Notes under the pieces: generated by a model | Seen by the model: the letters and a program-made list of their open reading frames with translations, nothing else | The model's database searches: none | Told to the model about the DNA's origin: nothing | Translations under genes and position numbers: made by a program | Part shown: one piece after another, positions 27,156 through 36,378 of the stretch | Numbering within the stretch: the stretch's first letter is position 1 | Layout of the letters: every line of letters begins with the position of its first letter | Assembly (NCBI GenBank): GCA_016716225.1 | Contig: JADJWT010000001.1 | Coordinates: 1,364,001 to 1,428,000 of the forward strand | Source: Ignavibacteriota bacterium | GTDB taxonomy: Bacteria; Bacteroidota; Ignavibacteria; Ignavibacteriales; Melioribacteraceae | Direction of reading: 5' to 3' | DNA: 64,000 nucleotides

Positions 27156-27634
27156 AAGAAGAAACGGAATTAGGTCCTATTGCAAGAGAAGATTTACTTT
27201 TTGAACTTCATGAGCAAATTACAAAATCTGTTGAAGCAGGAGCAAAAATTTTACTCGGCGGAAAAAGATTAGATAGAAAAGGTTATTACTATTCTCCAAC
27301 AATATTAAGTAATGTAAAAAAAGGAATGATTGCATACGAACAAGAGTTATTTGGTCCGGCAGCAATAGTTATAAAAGTTAAAAATGAAAATGAAGCAATT
27401 TTAGTTGCTAATGATACTGAGTTTGGGCTTGGAGCTTCTTTGTGGACAAACGATATTGAGAAAGCAAAAACTTTAGCAAAACAAATTGATTCAGGTTCTG
27501 TTTTTATTAATGGAATGGTAAAATCAGATCCGCGTTTGCCATTTGGCGGAGTAAAACTTTCCGGTTATGGAAGAGAACTTTCTCATTATGGAATTAAAGA
27601 ATTTGTAAATATAAAAACGGTTTGGATAAAATAA
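27125..27634 (+). pseudogene. Aldehyde dehydrogenase, C-terminal part after the frameshift
   Basis: This frame continues the same ALDH: 'VGNPMKEETELGPIAR', 'YYSPTILSNVKKGMIAYEQE', the second catalytic-domain signature 'EQELFGPAA' (Glu that contacts NAD ribose) and the C-terminal 'PFGGVKLSGYGRELSHYG'. No substitution suggests decay, so the frameshift is the only lesion I see. An ATG at 27125 exists but the product alone would lack both cofactor site and catalytic Cys. Confidence 0.85.
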
Positions 27635-27727
27635 TTTGATATTGAGTATAAATATTTATTAGAAAATAATCTAAATCAAATTCTACTTTTGCTTAGTTTA
27701 ACAAATAATTTTTTAAAAAATCTACTT

Positions 27728-28858
27728 CTACTTAAGTGTTAATTTAAGCACAATAAATCCAACCATCCCAGATATAAAGGAAGATATTAGTATTATCAAT
27801 TTAGCATTATTAATTATTTCTGCATTATCAAATGCAAGAAGCGTAATAAAAATTGACATCGTAAAACCTATTCCGCCTAATAATCCTACACCAAATATTA
27901 TTTTCCAATTTAGATCTTCTGATAATTTACTTAATCCCAAGGTAACGGTTAAAAAAGTAAGAAGGAAAATTCCAATTGGTTTTCCCAGAATAAGACCTAA
28001 TAAAATTCCAATGCTATAATTTTCAGAAAAAATATTTGCAAAATTTCCACTCAAATTTATAGCTGTATTTGCTAAAGCAAAAATTGGCAAAATAATAAAT
28101 CCAACTGGCTTGTGTAAAAAATGCTGCAATACATATGATATTGATTTTTCATCACCTTTTCCAAACGGAATTGCAAATGCCAATAATACTCCCGTAATCG
28201 TTGCGTGAACACCAGAATGTAGCATAAAGTACCACATTATTATTCCGCCAATAAGATAAGGGATTAAATTATTGATTTTCATTCGGTTTAATAAAAGTAG
28301 AACAAAGAAAATAGAAAGAGCAAGTATAAGATTTGTAATCATCAAACCTTTTGTATAAAAAATTGCAATAACCAAAATTGCAATTAAATCATCAATTACA
28401 GCCAAAGCTGTTAAAAAGATTTTTAAAGAAACCGGTACACGATTCCCTAACAAAGATAAAATTCCTAATGCAAAAGCTATATCCGTTGCCATTGGAATTC
28501 CGGCTCCAGCTTGGGTTACTGTGCCCATATTAAAATATGAATAAATTCCCGCTGGTAAAATAACTCCACCAATTGCACCAAAAATTGGAAAAAGTGCATT
28601 TTTAAAATTCGAAAGTTCGCCAGTATAAATTTCGCGTTCAAGTTCAAGACCAATTAACAAAAAGAAAATTGCCATTAAACCATCATTTATCCAATGCTCA
28701 ATTGAAAGTCCAGCAAATTTTATATGCCAAAAATTTTGATAGTTATCCCCAAACGTTGAGTTTGCAATTATCAAAGAAATAATAGTGCAGATAATTAAAA
28801 TCATTCCGCCAGCTTTTTCACTTTCAAAAAATTCTTTGAATAATTTTGTTGCAGTCAT
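27728..28858 (-). CDS. nhaA: Na+/H+ antiporter NhaA
   Basis: 376 residues from ATG 28858 (a TTG four codons earlier is less likely). About twelve membrane helices. Exchanges internal sodium for external protons in pH and salt homeostasis. The cation site is visible as the adjacent aspartates 156-157 in 'LAVIDDLIAILV', and Asp126 lies in 'GIPMATDIAFALGIL'. Stand-alone; ends face to face with the ALDH gene, starts divergent from the CoA-binding gene. Confidence 0.97.
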   Translation of the reverse strand: MTATKLFKEFFESEKAGGMILIICTIISLIIANSTFGDNYQNFWHIKFAGLSIEHWINDGLMAIFFLLIGLELEREIYTGELSNFKNALFPIFGAIGGVILPAGIYSYFNMGTVTQAGAGIPMATDIAFALGILSLLGNRVPVSLKIFLTALAVIDDLIAILVIAIFYTKGLMITNLILALSIFFVLLLLNRMKINNLIPYLIGGIIMWYFMLHSGVHATITGVLLAFAIPFGKGDEKSISYVLQHFLHKPVGFIILPIFALANTAINLSGNFANIFSENYSIGILLGLILGKPIGIFLLTFLTVTLGLSKLSEDLNWKIIFGVGLLGGIGFTMSIFITLLAFDNAEIINNAKLIILISSFISGMVGFIVLKLTLK

Positions 28859-28963
28859 TTTCAAATCCAAATTTTATTATGTTTAATTTGGTTCCTTATA
28901 TTTCAATATAGAAAAATTTCATGTAAGTTAATAAATTCATTTTAATAAAAATGGAAATTCGAA

Positions 28964-29416
28964 ATGACATCACAAAAAAACATTAGTGATTTTTTAAGTT
29001 GCAATAATTTTGCAGTTGTTGGTGTTTCAAGAAAAAAAACAAAATTTGGAAATGCTATTTATAAAGAATTAAGGAAAAAAAATCTAAATGTTTTTCCAGT
29101 AAATCCAAATTTGGAAATTTTTGAAGGAGATAAATGTTTTAAGAATTTGAATGAATTAAAAGGGAAAATAGATGCTGTAATTAATTGTGTTTCACCAAAT
29201 AAAACATTAAGTATAGTTAACGAAGCAAACTCAATTGGTGTAAAAAATATTTGGATGCAGCAGGGAAGCGAAACTGATGAAGCGATAAATTATTGCAAAG
29301 AAAATGGAATTAATGAAATTCATAAAGAATGTATTTTAATGTTTGTAGAACCGGTAAATTCAATTCACAGTTTTCACAAATGGATTTGGAAAATTTTGGG
29401 TAAATTACCAAATTAA
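28964..29416 (+). CDS. CoA-binding (YccU-type, Rossmann) protein
   Basis: 150 residues, a single CoA_binding_2 domain: 'NFAVVGVSRKKTKFGNAIYKEL' (nucleotide loop), 'VFPVNPN', 'DAVINCVSP', 'IWMQQGSETDEA' and the late 'ECILM'. The family resembles the CoA-binding half of succinyl-CoA synthetase without catalytic partners; its physiological role is unknown. Confidence 0.9.
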   Translation: MTSQKNISDFLSCNNFAVVGVSRKKTKFGNAIYKELRKKNLNVFPVNPNLEIFEGDKCFKNLNELKGKIDAVINCVSPNKTLSIVNEANSIGVKNIWMQQGSETDEAINYCKENGINEIHKECILMFVEPVNSIHSFHKWIWKILGKLPN

Positions 29417-29419
29417 AAA

Positions 29420-29501
29420 AATAGGACACGGATTTTTATGATAATTCTGATTAATTAAGATCTTGATAATCATATACAATCATAAAAATCTGCGTTCTAT
29501 T
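29420..29501. repeat. Long imperfect palindrome, ACACGGATTTTTATGAT type
   Basis: Left arm 29420-29442 (AATAGGACACGGATTTTTA...) and right arm 29479-29501 are 23 bases each and match as an inverted repeat at 20 positions, including the 12-base block GATTTTTATGAT. The 36-base centre is itself AT-rich and partly palindromic. It fills the gap between the CoA-binding gene and tag. There is no T run in terminator position, so it looks like a dispersed repeat rather than a simple terminator. Confidence 0.8.
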
Positions 29502-29517
29502 TTATGGAGATATTAAA

Positions 29518-30078
29518 ATGTTAAATAGATGTTCTTGGTGTGGAAGTGACCCTCTTTATGTTAAATATCATGATGAGGTATGGGGAGTTCCGGTTCATGA
29601 TGATAGAAAATTATTTGAAATGCTTAATTTAGAAGGTGCACAAGCTGGTTTGAGCTGGATTACTATTTTAAGGAAGCGTGAAAAATATTTACAATTGTTT
29701 GATAATTTTGATGCGGAAAAAATTGTAAAGTACTCAGATAAAAAGATTGAAAAAATTTTACAAGATGCTGGAATTGTAAGAAATAAATTAAAAGTAAATG
29801 CAGTTGTAACCAATGCAAAAGTTTTTTTAAAAGTTCAAAAAGAATTTGGAAGTTTTGATAAGTACATTTGGCAATTTGTTAACGGAAAACCAATCCTAAA
29901 TAATTTCAAAAGTTTAAAAGAAGTTCCGCCAAAAACTGAAATTTCCGATATAATGAGTAAAGATTTAAAAAAGCAAGGATTTAAATTTATTGGTTCAACA
30001 ATTTGCTATGCGTTTATGCAAGCAGTTGGAATGGTAAACGATCACACAATTGATTGTTTTAGGTATGGTGAGTTATAA
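29518..30078 (+). CDS. tag: DNA-3-methyladenine glycosylase I (Tag)
   Basis: 186 residues. Excises 3-methyladenine from alkylated DNA. The zinc-snap ligands are all visible: Cys5 ('NRCSWCG'), His18 ('YHDEVWG'), His176 and Cys180 ('DHTIDCF'), with family-typical spacing; 'EGAQAGLSWITILRKRE' carries the base-binding Glu and Trp. GGAG precedes the ATG at about 29506. Convergent with the methyltransferase gene, three bases apart. Confidence 0.97.
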   Translation: MLNRCSWCGSDPLYVKYHDEVWGVPVHDDRKLFEMLNLEGAQAGLSWITILRKREKYLQLFDNFDAEKIVKYSDKKIEKILQDAGIVRNKLKVNAVVTNAKVFLKVQKEFGSFDKYIWQFVNGKPILNNFKSLKEVPPKTEISDIMSKDLKKQGFKFIGSTICYAFMQAVGMVNDHTIDCFRYGEL

Positions 30079-30081
30079 TAA

Positions 30082-30663
30082 TTATTTAGTAAAATTTATT
30101 GTATAATTTTTTTCTGAACCGAATAATTCTAAAAAATTTAAATTAAATCTTTCCGCAATAATTTTTATTTCATTTATTGACATTTTATCCGGATCACCAG
30201 CTAACTCTGAAATTGACAAAATACCTTTCGGCTTTAACATTCTGTAAAATTCCGAAAAATAAACTTCTTTATTTTCAACTTCACCAATTACGGTAACTAA
30301 TAAAATTCTATCAAAATAATTACTTGGCAAATCAAATTCACTACCATTACATAAGTAATAATCAACATTAATAATTTTTGATTTCTTTATTCTTTTTCTT
30401 GCTAAATCTAACATCTCTTGTTGAATATCAGCCAAAACTAATTTCCCATAAGGAATTTCTTTGGCAATTATTGGACTGAAATACCCGGGACCGGAACCAA
30501 CTTCCAACACAAAATTATTATTGCTCAAATGAAGTCTATCAATTAATCTTTTGGGTGAAAGAAAAATATTTCTGATTGGTAGAAGTAATGTGAATGCGAA
30601 TTGATAAGGAAATACTCCTTTCCCAGAAAAACTTTTTTTAATTCTTTGTGTTGAGTTTAACAT
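30082..30663 (-). CDS. Class I SAM-dependent methyltransferase
   Basis: 193 residues. SAM-binding motif I 'VLEVGSGPGYFSPIIAKE', motif II 'LVLADIQQEMLDLARKR', then 'DRILLVTVIGEVEN' and 'FYRMLKPKGILSISE', as in the UbiE/Methyltransf_11 group. Substrate unknown. Last gene of the minus-strand glycan cluster; its start lies 26 bases inside the PfkB kinase gene. Confidence 0.88.
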   Translation of the reverse strand: MLNSTQRIKKSFSGKGVFPYQFAFTLLLPIRNIFLSPKRLIDRLHLSNNNFVLEVGSGPGYFSPIIAKEIPYGKLVLADIQQEMLDLARKRIKKSKIINVDYYLCNGSEFDLPSNYFDRILLVTVIGEVENKEVYFSEFYRMLKPKGILSISELAGDPDKMSINEIKIIAERFNLNFLELFGSEKNYTINFTK

Positions 30664-31549
30664 TATTTGATTTTATAAATTTATTAATTTCATCAATTTC
30701 TAAAATTGGATTTGCACCTTTATGAGATGCAATAATTGCTCCTACTGCACATGCAAATTCTAACGCTTCTTCATAATTTTGAGAAATTAAAATTTTAGAA
30801 ATTAACGCTGCAAGAAAACTATCACCGGAACCAATTGTATCTTCAACTTTTACTTTAAATCCATTGTGGAAGTAAAATTTATTATCAATAAATAATATTG
30901 CTCCGTCTTTTCCTCTTGTAATGCAGATTGAATTTGTTTTCGTTTTGTGCGAAATGAATTTTATGTTTTCCTCAATTTTGATTTCTGTTGAGCCTAATTC
31001 TTTTGCAATAATTAATAATTCTTCATCATTCATTTTTATTAAATCTGATTTATTCATCAACTCACATATTAGCGGAATTGAATAAAACGGTTTTCTTAAA
31101 TTAACATCAAAAACTTTATACTTAGCATTTTCCAATAATTTTAATAACGAATATTTTGAAACTTCATCTCTGCAAATTAATGAACCGAAAATAAACGCAT
31201 CTGAATTTTTCACACAATTAATATTTTCTTCTGTTAGTTCAATTTTATCCCAAGCAGAAGGATAAACAATATTGTAAGTTGCAATACCGTTTGAATCTAA
31301 TTTAACTAAAACTTCTCCGGTTTTCATTTTCTTATCAAGTTGAATTTGAGAAATATCAACTTTTTTGTTTTTTAGAATTGATAATAATTCCGAACCTAAA
31401 CTATCATTCCCAATTTTAGAAATTATTTTCGTTGGAATTCCTAAAGATTGTAAACGAATTGCAACATTCATTGGTGCGCCGCCGGCAACTTTTCCGCTTG
31501 GTAGAATATCCCATAAAACTTCACCAAAGCAAACAATATTTTTATTCAT
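30638..31549 (-). CDS. PfkB-family sugar kinase, probably fructokinase
   Basis: 303 residues from ATG 31549. PfkB fold: 'CFGEVLWDILPSG', 'AGGAPMNVAIRLQSLG', 'SKIGNDSLGSELL', 'DVNLRKPFY' and the catalytic-base motif 'DTIGSGDSFLAAL'. The 'GEVLWD' and 'GGAPMNVA' wording fits fructokinases, as does its place after a GH32 fructosidase and a sugar porter: fructose released and imported would be phosphorylated here. Ribokinase- or adenosine-kinase-like specificity is less likely. It overlaps the porter gene by eight bases and the methyltransferase by 26. Confidence 0.85.
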   Translation of the reverse strand: MNKNIVCFGEVLWDILPSGKVAGGAPMNVAIRLQSLGIPTKIISKIGNDSLGSELLSILKNKKVDISQIQLDKKMKTGEVLVKLDSNGIATYNIVYPSAWDKIELTEENINCVKNSDAFIFGSLICRDEVSKYSLLKLLENAKYKVFDVNLRKPFYSIPLICELMNKSDLIKMNDEELLIIAKELGSTEIKIEENIKFISHKTKTNSICITRGKDGAILFIDNKFYFHNGFKVKVEDTIGSGDSFLAALISKILISQNYEEALEFACAVGAIIASHKGANPILEIDEINKFIKSNNVKLNTKN

Positions 31550-32891
31550 TATTATTTTTCGCAAAAATTGACTTTGATAATTTTTCAGCTAAACTTTCTA
31601 AAGTTTGACCTTTTGTTTCTGGCATTTTGAATCTTACCCATAAAAGTTGACCAACCATCATAATTGTGAAAAACATAAAAACTGTTGCCGGACCAATTGC
31701 ATTAAATAAAAACGGAATAAGCGATGGAATAAAAGCTGCTAAAATCCAATGTACGGAAGAACCAAATGCTTGTCCGGCTGCCCGCAATTTGTTAGGAAAT
31801 ATTTCTGAAATGAAAACCCAAATAACTGCGCCTTGACCAACAGCGTGAGCGGCAATAAATAAAAAGAAGAAAATCGGAACAAGTATTCCTTGCCATTTTA
31901 GTAAAAATGCTAAAGCAACCAAACTTAGAGAAATTATATATCCGAAAGAACAAATATACATAAGTGTTTTTCTTCCGAATTTATCAATCATAGAAATTCC
32001 AATTAATGTAAAAATTAAATTTATTGCGCCAATCCCAATACTGCTAAGGAACGAAGCCGATTTTTCCAATCCGGCTAATTCAAAAATTCTTGGTGCATAG
32101 TATAGAAAGGCATTTATGCCTGAAGTTTGATTGAAGAACGCAATAAAGAAAGCCAGCATTAACGGAATTCTATATTTCTGCATAAAAATATTTTCGTGAG
32201 TTGTCTCTTCGCTTTTTTCTTTTTCGATTGCTAAAATTTCTTCATCTAAATTTGAAGTAGGATTAATTCCTTTCAGAATTTCAATCGCTTTATTTTTATC
32301 ATTTTTGTATTCAAGTAACCAGCGTGGACTTTCCGGAACTCCCAAAACTAATGCCGTGTAAATGAATGCCGGGATTGCCTCCATACCAAGCATCCATCTC
32401 CAAGCGGTTTCACCAATATCTTGCAAAAAATAATTTGAAACGAAAGCCATTAAAATTCCAAATACAATATTAAATTGATAAAGCGCAACAAGGCTTCCGC
32501 GTTTTTTTGCCGGAGAAATTTCTGCAATATAAGATGGCGATACTATTGTTGAAATTCCAATTCCAATACCTCCAATAAATCTAAAAATTGCAAATAGATA
32601 AGGATCAGAAACCAACGCAGAACCAATTGCGGAAATGAAAAATAAAATTCCTATAAATATTAGAGTTTTTTTTCTTCCTAATTTATTTGTAGGAATTGAA
32701 CCTGTAAATGCTCCAAGTACAGTTCCCCAAAGTGCAGTTGACATTACAACCAAGCCGTGAAATAAATCTGAACTTTGCCACAATGTTTGCAATTGTTTAT
32801 CTGCGCCGGAAATTACAACCGTATCAAACCCAAATAGAAAGCCGCCCAAAGCAACAACAATAGATGTAAAAAAAACTTTTGAACTTTTCAT
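31542..32891 (-). CDS. MFS sugar porter family transporter
   Basis: 449 residues, twelve membrane helices. Sugar-porter signatures: 'GFLFGFDTVVISGA', 'NKLGRKKTLIFIG', 'PSYIAEISPAKKRG', 'VPESPRWLLE', 'QTSGINAFLYYAP', 'DKFGRKTLMY' and 'PETKGQTLE'. Imports a hexose or disaccharide by proton symport. Lying between GH32 and a fructokinase-like gene, it most likely carries fructose. Starts 12 bases after the GH32 stop. Confidence 0.94.
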   Translation of the reverse strand: MKSSKVFFTSIVVALGGFLFGFDTVVISGADKQLQTLWQSSDLFHGLVVMSTALWGTVLGAFTGSIPTNKLGRKKTLIFIGILFFISAIGSALVSDPYLFAIFRFIGGIGIGISTIVSPSYIAEISPAKKRGSLVALYQFNIVFGILMAFVSNYFLQDIGETAWRWMLGMEAIPAFIYTALVLGVPESPRWLLEYKNDKNKAIEILKGINPTSNLDEEILAIEKEKSEETTHENIFMQKYRIPLMLAFFIAFFNQTSGINAFLYYAPRIFELAGLEKSASFLSSIGIGAINLIFTLIGISMIDKFGRKTLMYICSFGYIISLSLVALAFLLKWQGILVPIFFFLFIAAHAVGQGAVIWVFISEIFPNKLRAAGQAFGSSVHWILAAFIPSLIPFLFNAIGPATVFMFFTIMMVGQLLWVRFKMPETKGQTLESLAEKLSKSIFAKNNNE

Positions 32892-32903
32892 TTTCTGTCC
32901 GCT

Positions 32904-34391
32904 TTAATTCCAAACTCTATTGATTTTATTGATTCTAAAATTATTAATTTGTTCTGAATTTTCACTGTAAATTTTCAATTTCGAAAATTCTTCATTCGGA
33001 AAGAATAAATTTGTCATAGAATATTTTCCATTGTTCAATAAAATTTCAACAGAACTTTTATCTAAAATTATTTGGAACAAATTTATCTCATCATTCAATG
33101 GCATTGTTTGAATTTTATTTGCAAAGTTTTCATTGAAATCAATTTTGCCGGATTTGCTTCTATCAATTATTAATTGATTTTTGCTTAACTCTATTTTTAC
33201 AAATTCATTTAAATTATTTGATAATTCAATCACTAAATTCTGTGAATTATTTTTAAATGAAATTTCAATTTGTGAAAGATCAATATTTTCTTGAATGAAA
33301 GGGAGTTTAATATTTTCCTCAAACGAAATATTATTTGTGATTGATGAAAATTGTTCAACAATTTTTTGTGAAAGATAATATAAATTATTTTGTCTATTCA
33401 ATTTCAATTCACGCGGAAGCGTCATTGCACTTCGCCATACTTCTGTTGGAGTTTTAGTTGCATATTGCCAATTGCTCATCCACGCAATTAAAATATTTTT
33501 ATTCTCGGGAACATTTGAAAATGTTACACCAGCGTAAAAATCTGTTCCATAATCCAACCAAATTGATTTTTGTGAATTCTGAAAAGTTTTTCCATCAAAA
33601 TTTCCAACAAAATATCTTGTGCCGGAACCACCGTTTGGCGCACCATTTCCATGATTCACAATCAAAATCCATTTTTCTTCGTCATCAACTTTCATTTTAA
33701 ACAAATCGGGACATTCCCAAACACCTAAATTTTGTTCATCATTTCCCGGTATAAAATCACTTTCAAATTTCCAGTTAATTAAATTTGCCGAAGAAAATAT
33801 TTTTATTCTATCACCAACTGCTAAAACCATATTCCACATATTTATTTCATCATTCCAAAATACTTTTGGATCACGAAAATCTTGTTCACCGGAATTATTC
33901 AAAACCGGATTACCAGTATATTTTTCCCAAGTATTTCCTTCATCTAAACTATATGCAATTCCTTGACTTTCTGTATTCTTAAATCCTTTTACCCAAAGCG
34001 AATCATTGTGATAAGTGAAAATTGCAATCATTGCATTTTTACCAAATCCGGCAGAATTATTTTTATCAATTATAGCACTTCCGGAAAAAATATTTCCTAA
34101 GCTATCTGGATAAAGCGCAATTGGTAAATGTTTCCAATGAAGTAAATCTTTACTTTCTGCATGACCCCAATGCATTGGTCCCCAAACAATATCATAAGGA
34201 TAATATTGATAAAACAAATGATATTTTCCGTTGAAGTAAACTAAACCATTTGGGTCATTCATCCATTTAGATTCGGGTGTGAAATGAAATTGCGGTCGAT
34301 ATTTTTCTTTATAGTAATTTTCTAATTTTTCTGTTTGTGCAAATAGAATAGTTATCTGAAAAAACAAAACTAGAATAATTTTAATTTTCAT
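32904..34391 (-). CDS. Secreted glycoside hydrolase family 32 (levanase/invertase-like)
   Basis: 495 residues with a signal peptide ('ILVLFFQITILFAQ'), so it acts outside the cytoplasm. The five-bladed propeller has the GH32 catalytic residues: nucleophile Asp46 in 'WMNDPNG', transition-state Asp in 'FRDPKV' (173-175) and acid/base Glu226 in 'WECPDLF'. A C-terminal beta-sandwich follows. Releases fructose from levan, inulin or sucrose; the specific substrate cannot be told. It heads a GH32-porter-fructokinase set within the larger minus-strand operon. Confidence 0.94.
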   Translation of the reverse strand: MKIKIILVLFFQITILFAQTEKLENYYKEKYRPQFHFTPESKWMNDPNGLVYFNGKYHLFYQYYPYDIVWGPMHWGHAESKDLLHWKHLPIALYPDSLGNIFSGSAIIDKNNSAGFGKNAMIAIFTYHNDSLWVKGFKNTESQGIAYSLDEGNTWEKYTGNPVLNNSGEQDFRDPKVFWNDEINMWNMVLAVGDRIKIFSSANLINWKFESDFIPGNDEQNLGVWECPDLFKMKVDDEEKWILIVNHGNGAPNGGSGTRYFVGNFDGKTFQNSQKSIWLDYGTDFYAGVTFSNVPENKNILIAWMSNWQYATKTPTEVWRSAMTLPRELKLNRQNNLYYLSQKIVEQFSSITNNISFEENIKLPFIQENIDLSQIEISFKNNSQNLVIELSNNLNEFVKIELSKNQLIIDRSKSGKIDFNENFANKIQTMPLNDEINLFQIILDKSSVEILLNNGKYSMTNLFFPNEEFSKLKIYSENSEQINNFRINKINRVWN

Positions 34392-34417
34392 TTAAATAAC
34401 CCAAAATAATTTGAGAA

Positions 34418-35491
34418 TTATAGTTTAATAAATTCAACTCTTCGATTTTTAGCTTTGTTAATGTTTGTATCATTTTGTGCAATCGGCAAACTCTCACCTT
34501 TGCCTTCAGTTTCAATTCTCGGTGCATCAATACCAAATAAATTAACCAATTCATTTTTTACCGATTCGCTTCTGCGTTTTGACAATTCCAAATTTGAATT
34601 CTCGTCGCCATCAGAATCAGTATGTCCAACAATTTTTACTTTTATTGTTGAATTATCTTTAAGAATATTTGCTATTTCTTTTATTGTTGGGATTGATTCT
34701 GACTTAATTTTATCCGAATTAACATCAAATAAAATTCCATAAGTTATAAGTTTTCCTTCAGTAATTAATTTACTTCGCATATCCGGCAAACCAGCGGCAA
34801 TTCTAAAGTTGGAAATTATTGGAGTAGTTTCATCAGAATAAGTTTCAATTCTAAAAATATTATAAATATATTTATCTTGTAAGCCGAGGGGAAGATCTAA
34901 AACTTTTTGTTCATTAACATACATTCTAACTCTTTGTTTTTGAACCCAAAATGAAATATGATATTTTTCTGAAGAATTAAACAAAAAAGACACTGAGCCA
35001 TTATCGCCTTGCCATTCACGGGCTTCAGACCAATTATTCCAATTGATTAAATCATAATCCGGACCAATTCTTAAACCAGCATTTCCCGGTTGAGAACCAT
35101 ATCCGGGATTACTTAAATCACCGGAAAGAAAAAAGAAATGAATTCCCGTAGCAGTTTCTTGAACAGAATTTAACGGAACAATATCGAACTCGATTGTAAA
35201 ATTATCTGTAAAAGCTTCTTTGGCTTCTGGAACATAATAACCGGTTTTCGTAATTTCAAACCATTTTCCTTCAAATTTTTCGGAAGTTACAATTTCACCA
35301 CTTCCGTTTGTATTCCATTGAAGTGGAAAATCACCAATATTTTCCGAAGTGAAATCATCGTAAAAAATAATTTTTTCTCCGGGTATAAAATCAAATTTAC
35401 TTGTTAATTTGTTCTGATCTTGAGCGAATAAATTATTTAAATAAATCATAAAGTTTAATAGAATTAATGATGCGAAGAATTTTGTTTTCAT
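34418..35491 (-). CDS. OmpA-family outer-membrane-associated protein with LamG-like N-domain
   Basis: 357 residues from ATG 35491, which gives a signal peptide ('KFFASLILLNFMIYLNNLFAQ'). Residues about 40-240 form a beta-sandwich like laminin-G/concanavalin domains ('FYDDFTSENIGDFPLQW', 'VRMYVNEQKVLDLP'). The last 110 are an OmpA C-terminal peptidoglycan-binding domain ('ITYGILFDVNSDKI', 'IVGHTDSDGDENSNLELSKRR'). Probably tethers a surface glycan-binding or structural domain to the wall. Sits in the glycan operon 26 bases before GH32. Confidence 0.86.
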   Translation of the reverse strand: MKTKFFASLILLNFMIYLNNLFAQDQNKLTSKFDFIPGEKIIFYDDFTSENIGDFPLQWNTNGSGEIVTSEKFEGKWFEITKTGYYVPEAKEAFTDNFTIEFDIVPLNSVQETATGIHFFFLSGDLSNPGYGSQPGNAGLRIGPDYDLINWNNWSEAREWQGDNGSVSFLFNSSEKYHISFWVQKQRVRMYVNEQKVLDLPLGLQDKYIYNIFRIETYSDETTPIISNFRIAAGLPDMRSKLITEGKLITYGILFDVNSDKIKSESIPTIKEIANILKDNSTIKVKIVGHTDSDGDENSNLELSKRRSESVKNELVNLFGIDAPRIETEGKGESLPIAQNDTNINKAKNRRVEFIKL

Positions 35492-35559
35492 TTTAATTTC
35501 AATTTTATTTATAAAATAGTGGATTTGAATTTGTCTATTCAAGTATAACTTTACCAAAT

Positions 35560-36348
35560 TCACTTCAGATACACGACGGCAAATTTTGCCAACGGCGCCA
35601 TTCGTGCTTTGTTTAATGAAAGAGTATCATTTGCGATTGTGTAATTATCAACTTTGTCTAATACTTGTAAAAATAGTGTTTCGGTTTTAAGATTTTCACA
35701 TGCCATCATTGTAGAAATTACTTTCGAAACTTTAATTCTGTTACCTTCTAACAGTTCATAACTTCCCGAAATTGAATTGCAGCCGCTATTACCAATTACA
35801 CGATTATCATCATTTTTTAAAATTATGTGGGCTTCTCTTTTTTGATTTTCTCCAAAGGAAATTTTCTTTCCATAGAGTTCAATAAGTTTCCAATATTTTT
35901 CGGTTATGCTTTCATCAACTTTGTGAAGAATATAATTATTTTCCAAATCACCTTTAATTATATTTCCCCCAATATCCAACTTTACAATTTTATTTTCTCC
36001 TACTAAAAATTTATTGCTTTCCAAATTCGGATCTTGATTTTCAAGAATAATTATACTGCCGCCATCACTCCAATTAAATGAACCTTTGCTGGTAAATACT
36101 TTTTCATCTTTACTCAAATAAACTTGATTCATTTCGTAAGTTAAATTTTCTGATAAAATAATTTCCGTTTTAATTCCTTCGCAATCTGCACAAGGAAGCA
36201 CTCCGACATATTTACCAATCAAATCAATAGAAGTTTTGCTGTTATCTGATTGAGAAAGTATTTTATTAAAATTATTTGAAACATTTTTATTACAACATGA
36301 ACATCCATAAGCAAAAACAGCAATTAAAATTATAATTAATGTTTTCAT
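35560..36348 (-). CDS. Lipoprotein with NlpE-like and META domains
   Basis: 262 residues. Lipoprotein signal ending 'VFAYGCSCC'. An N-terminal NlpE-like barrel has the diagnostic 'GVLPCADCEGIKTEIIL' CxxC, and a C-terminal META (HslJ-like) domain has 'SGCNSISGSYEL' and 'STMMACE'. Such fusions are common in Bacteroidota and are linked to envelope stress or copper sensing; here the role is unproved. A strong GAGGA precedes the ATG. Confidence 0.88.
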   Translation of the reverse strand: MKTLIIILIAVFAYGCSCCNKNVSNNFNKILSQSDNSKTSIDLIGKYVGVLPCADCEGIKTEIILSENLTYEMNQVYLSKDEKVFTSKGSFNWSDGGSIIILENQDPNLESNKFLVGENKIVKLDIGGNIIKGDLENNYILHKVDESITEKYWKLIELYGKKISFGENQKREAHIILKNDDNRVIGNSGCNSISGSYELLEGNRIKVSKVISTMMACENLKTETLFLQVLDKVDNYTIANDTLSLNKARMAPLAKFAVVYLK

Positions 36349-36378
36349 TTTATCCTCATTTTAATAAAAGAAAAAAAA

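Noticed and set aside
32904..34391. Calling the GH32 enzyme sucrose-6-phosphate hydrolase
   Set aside because: It has a signal peptide and is paired with a permease-type porter, not a PTS, so a phosphorylated substrate is unlikely.
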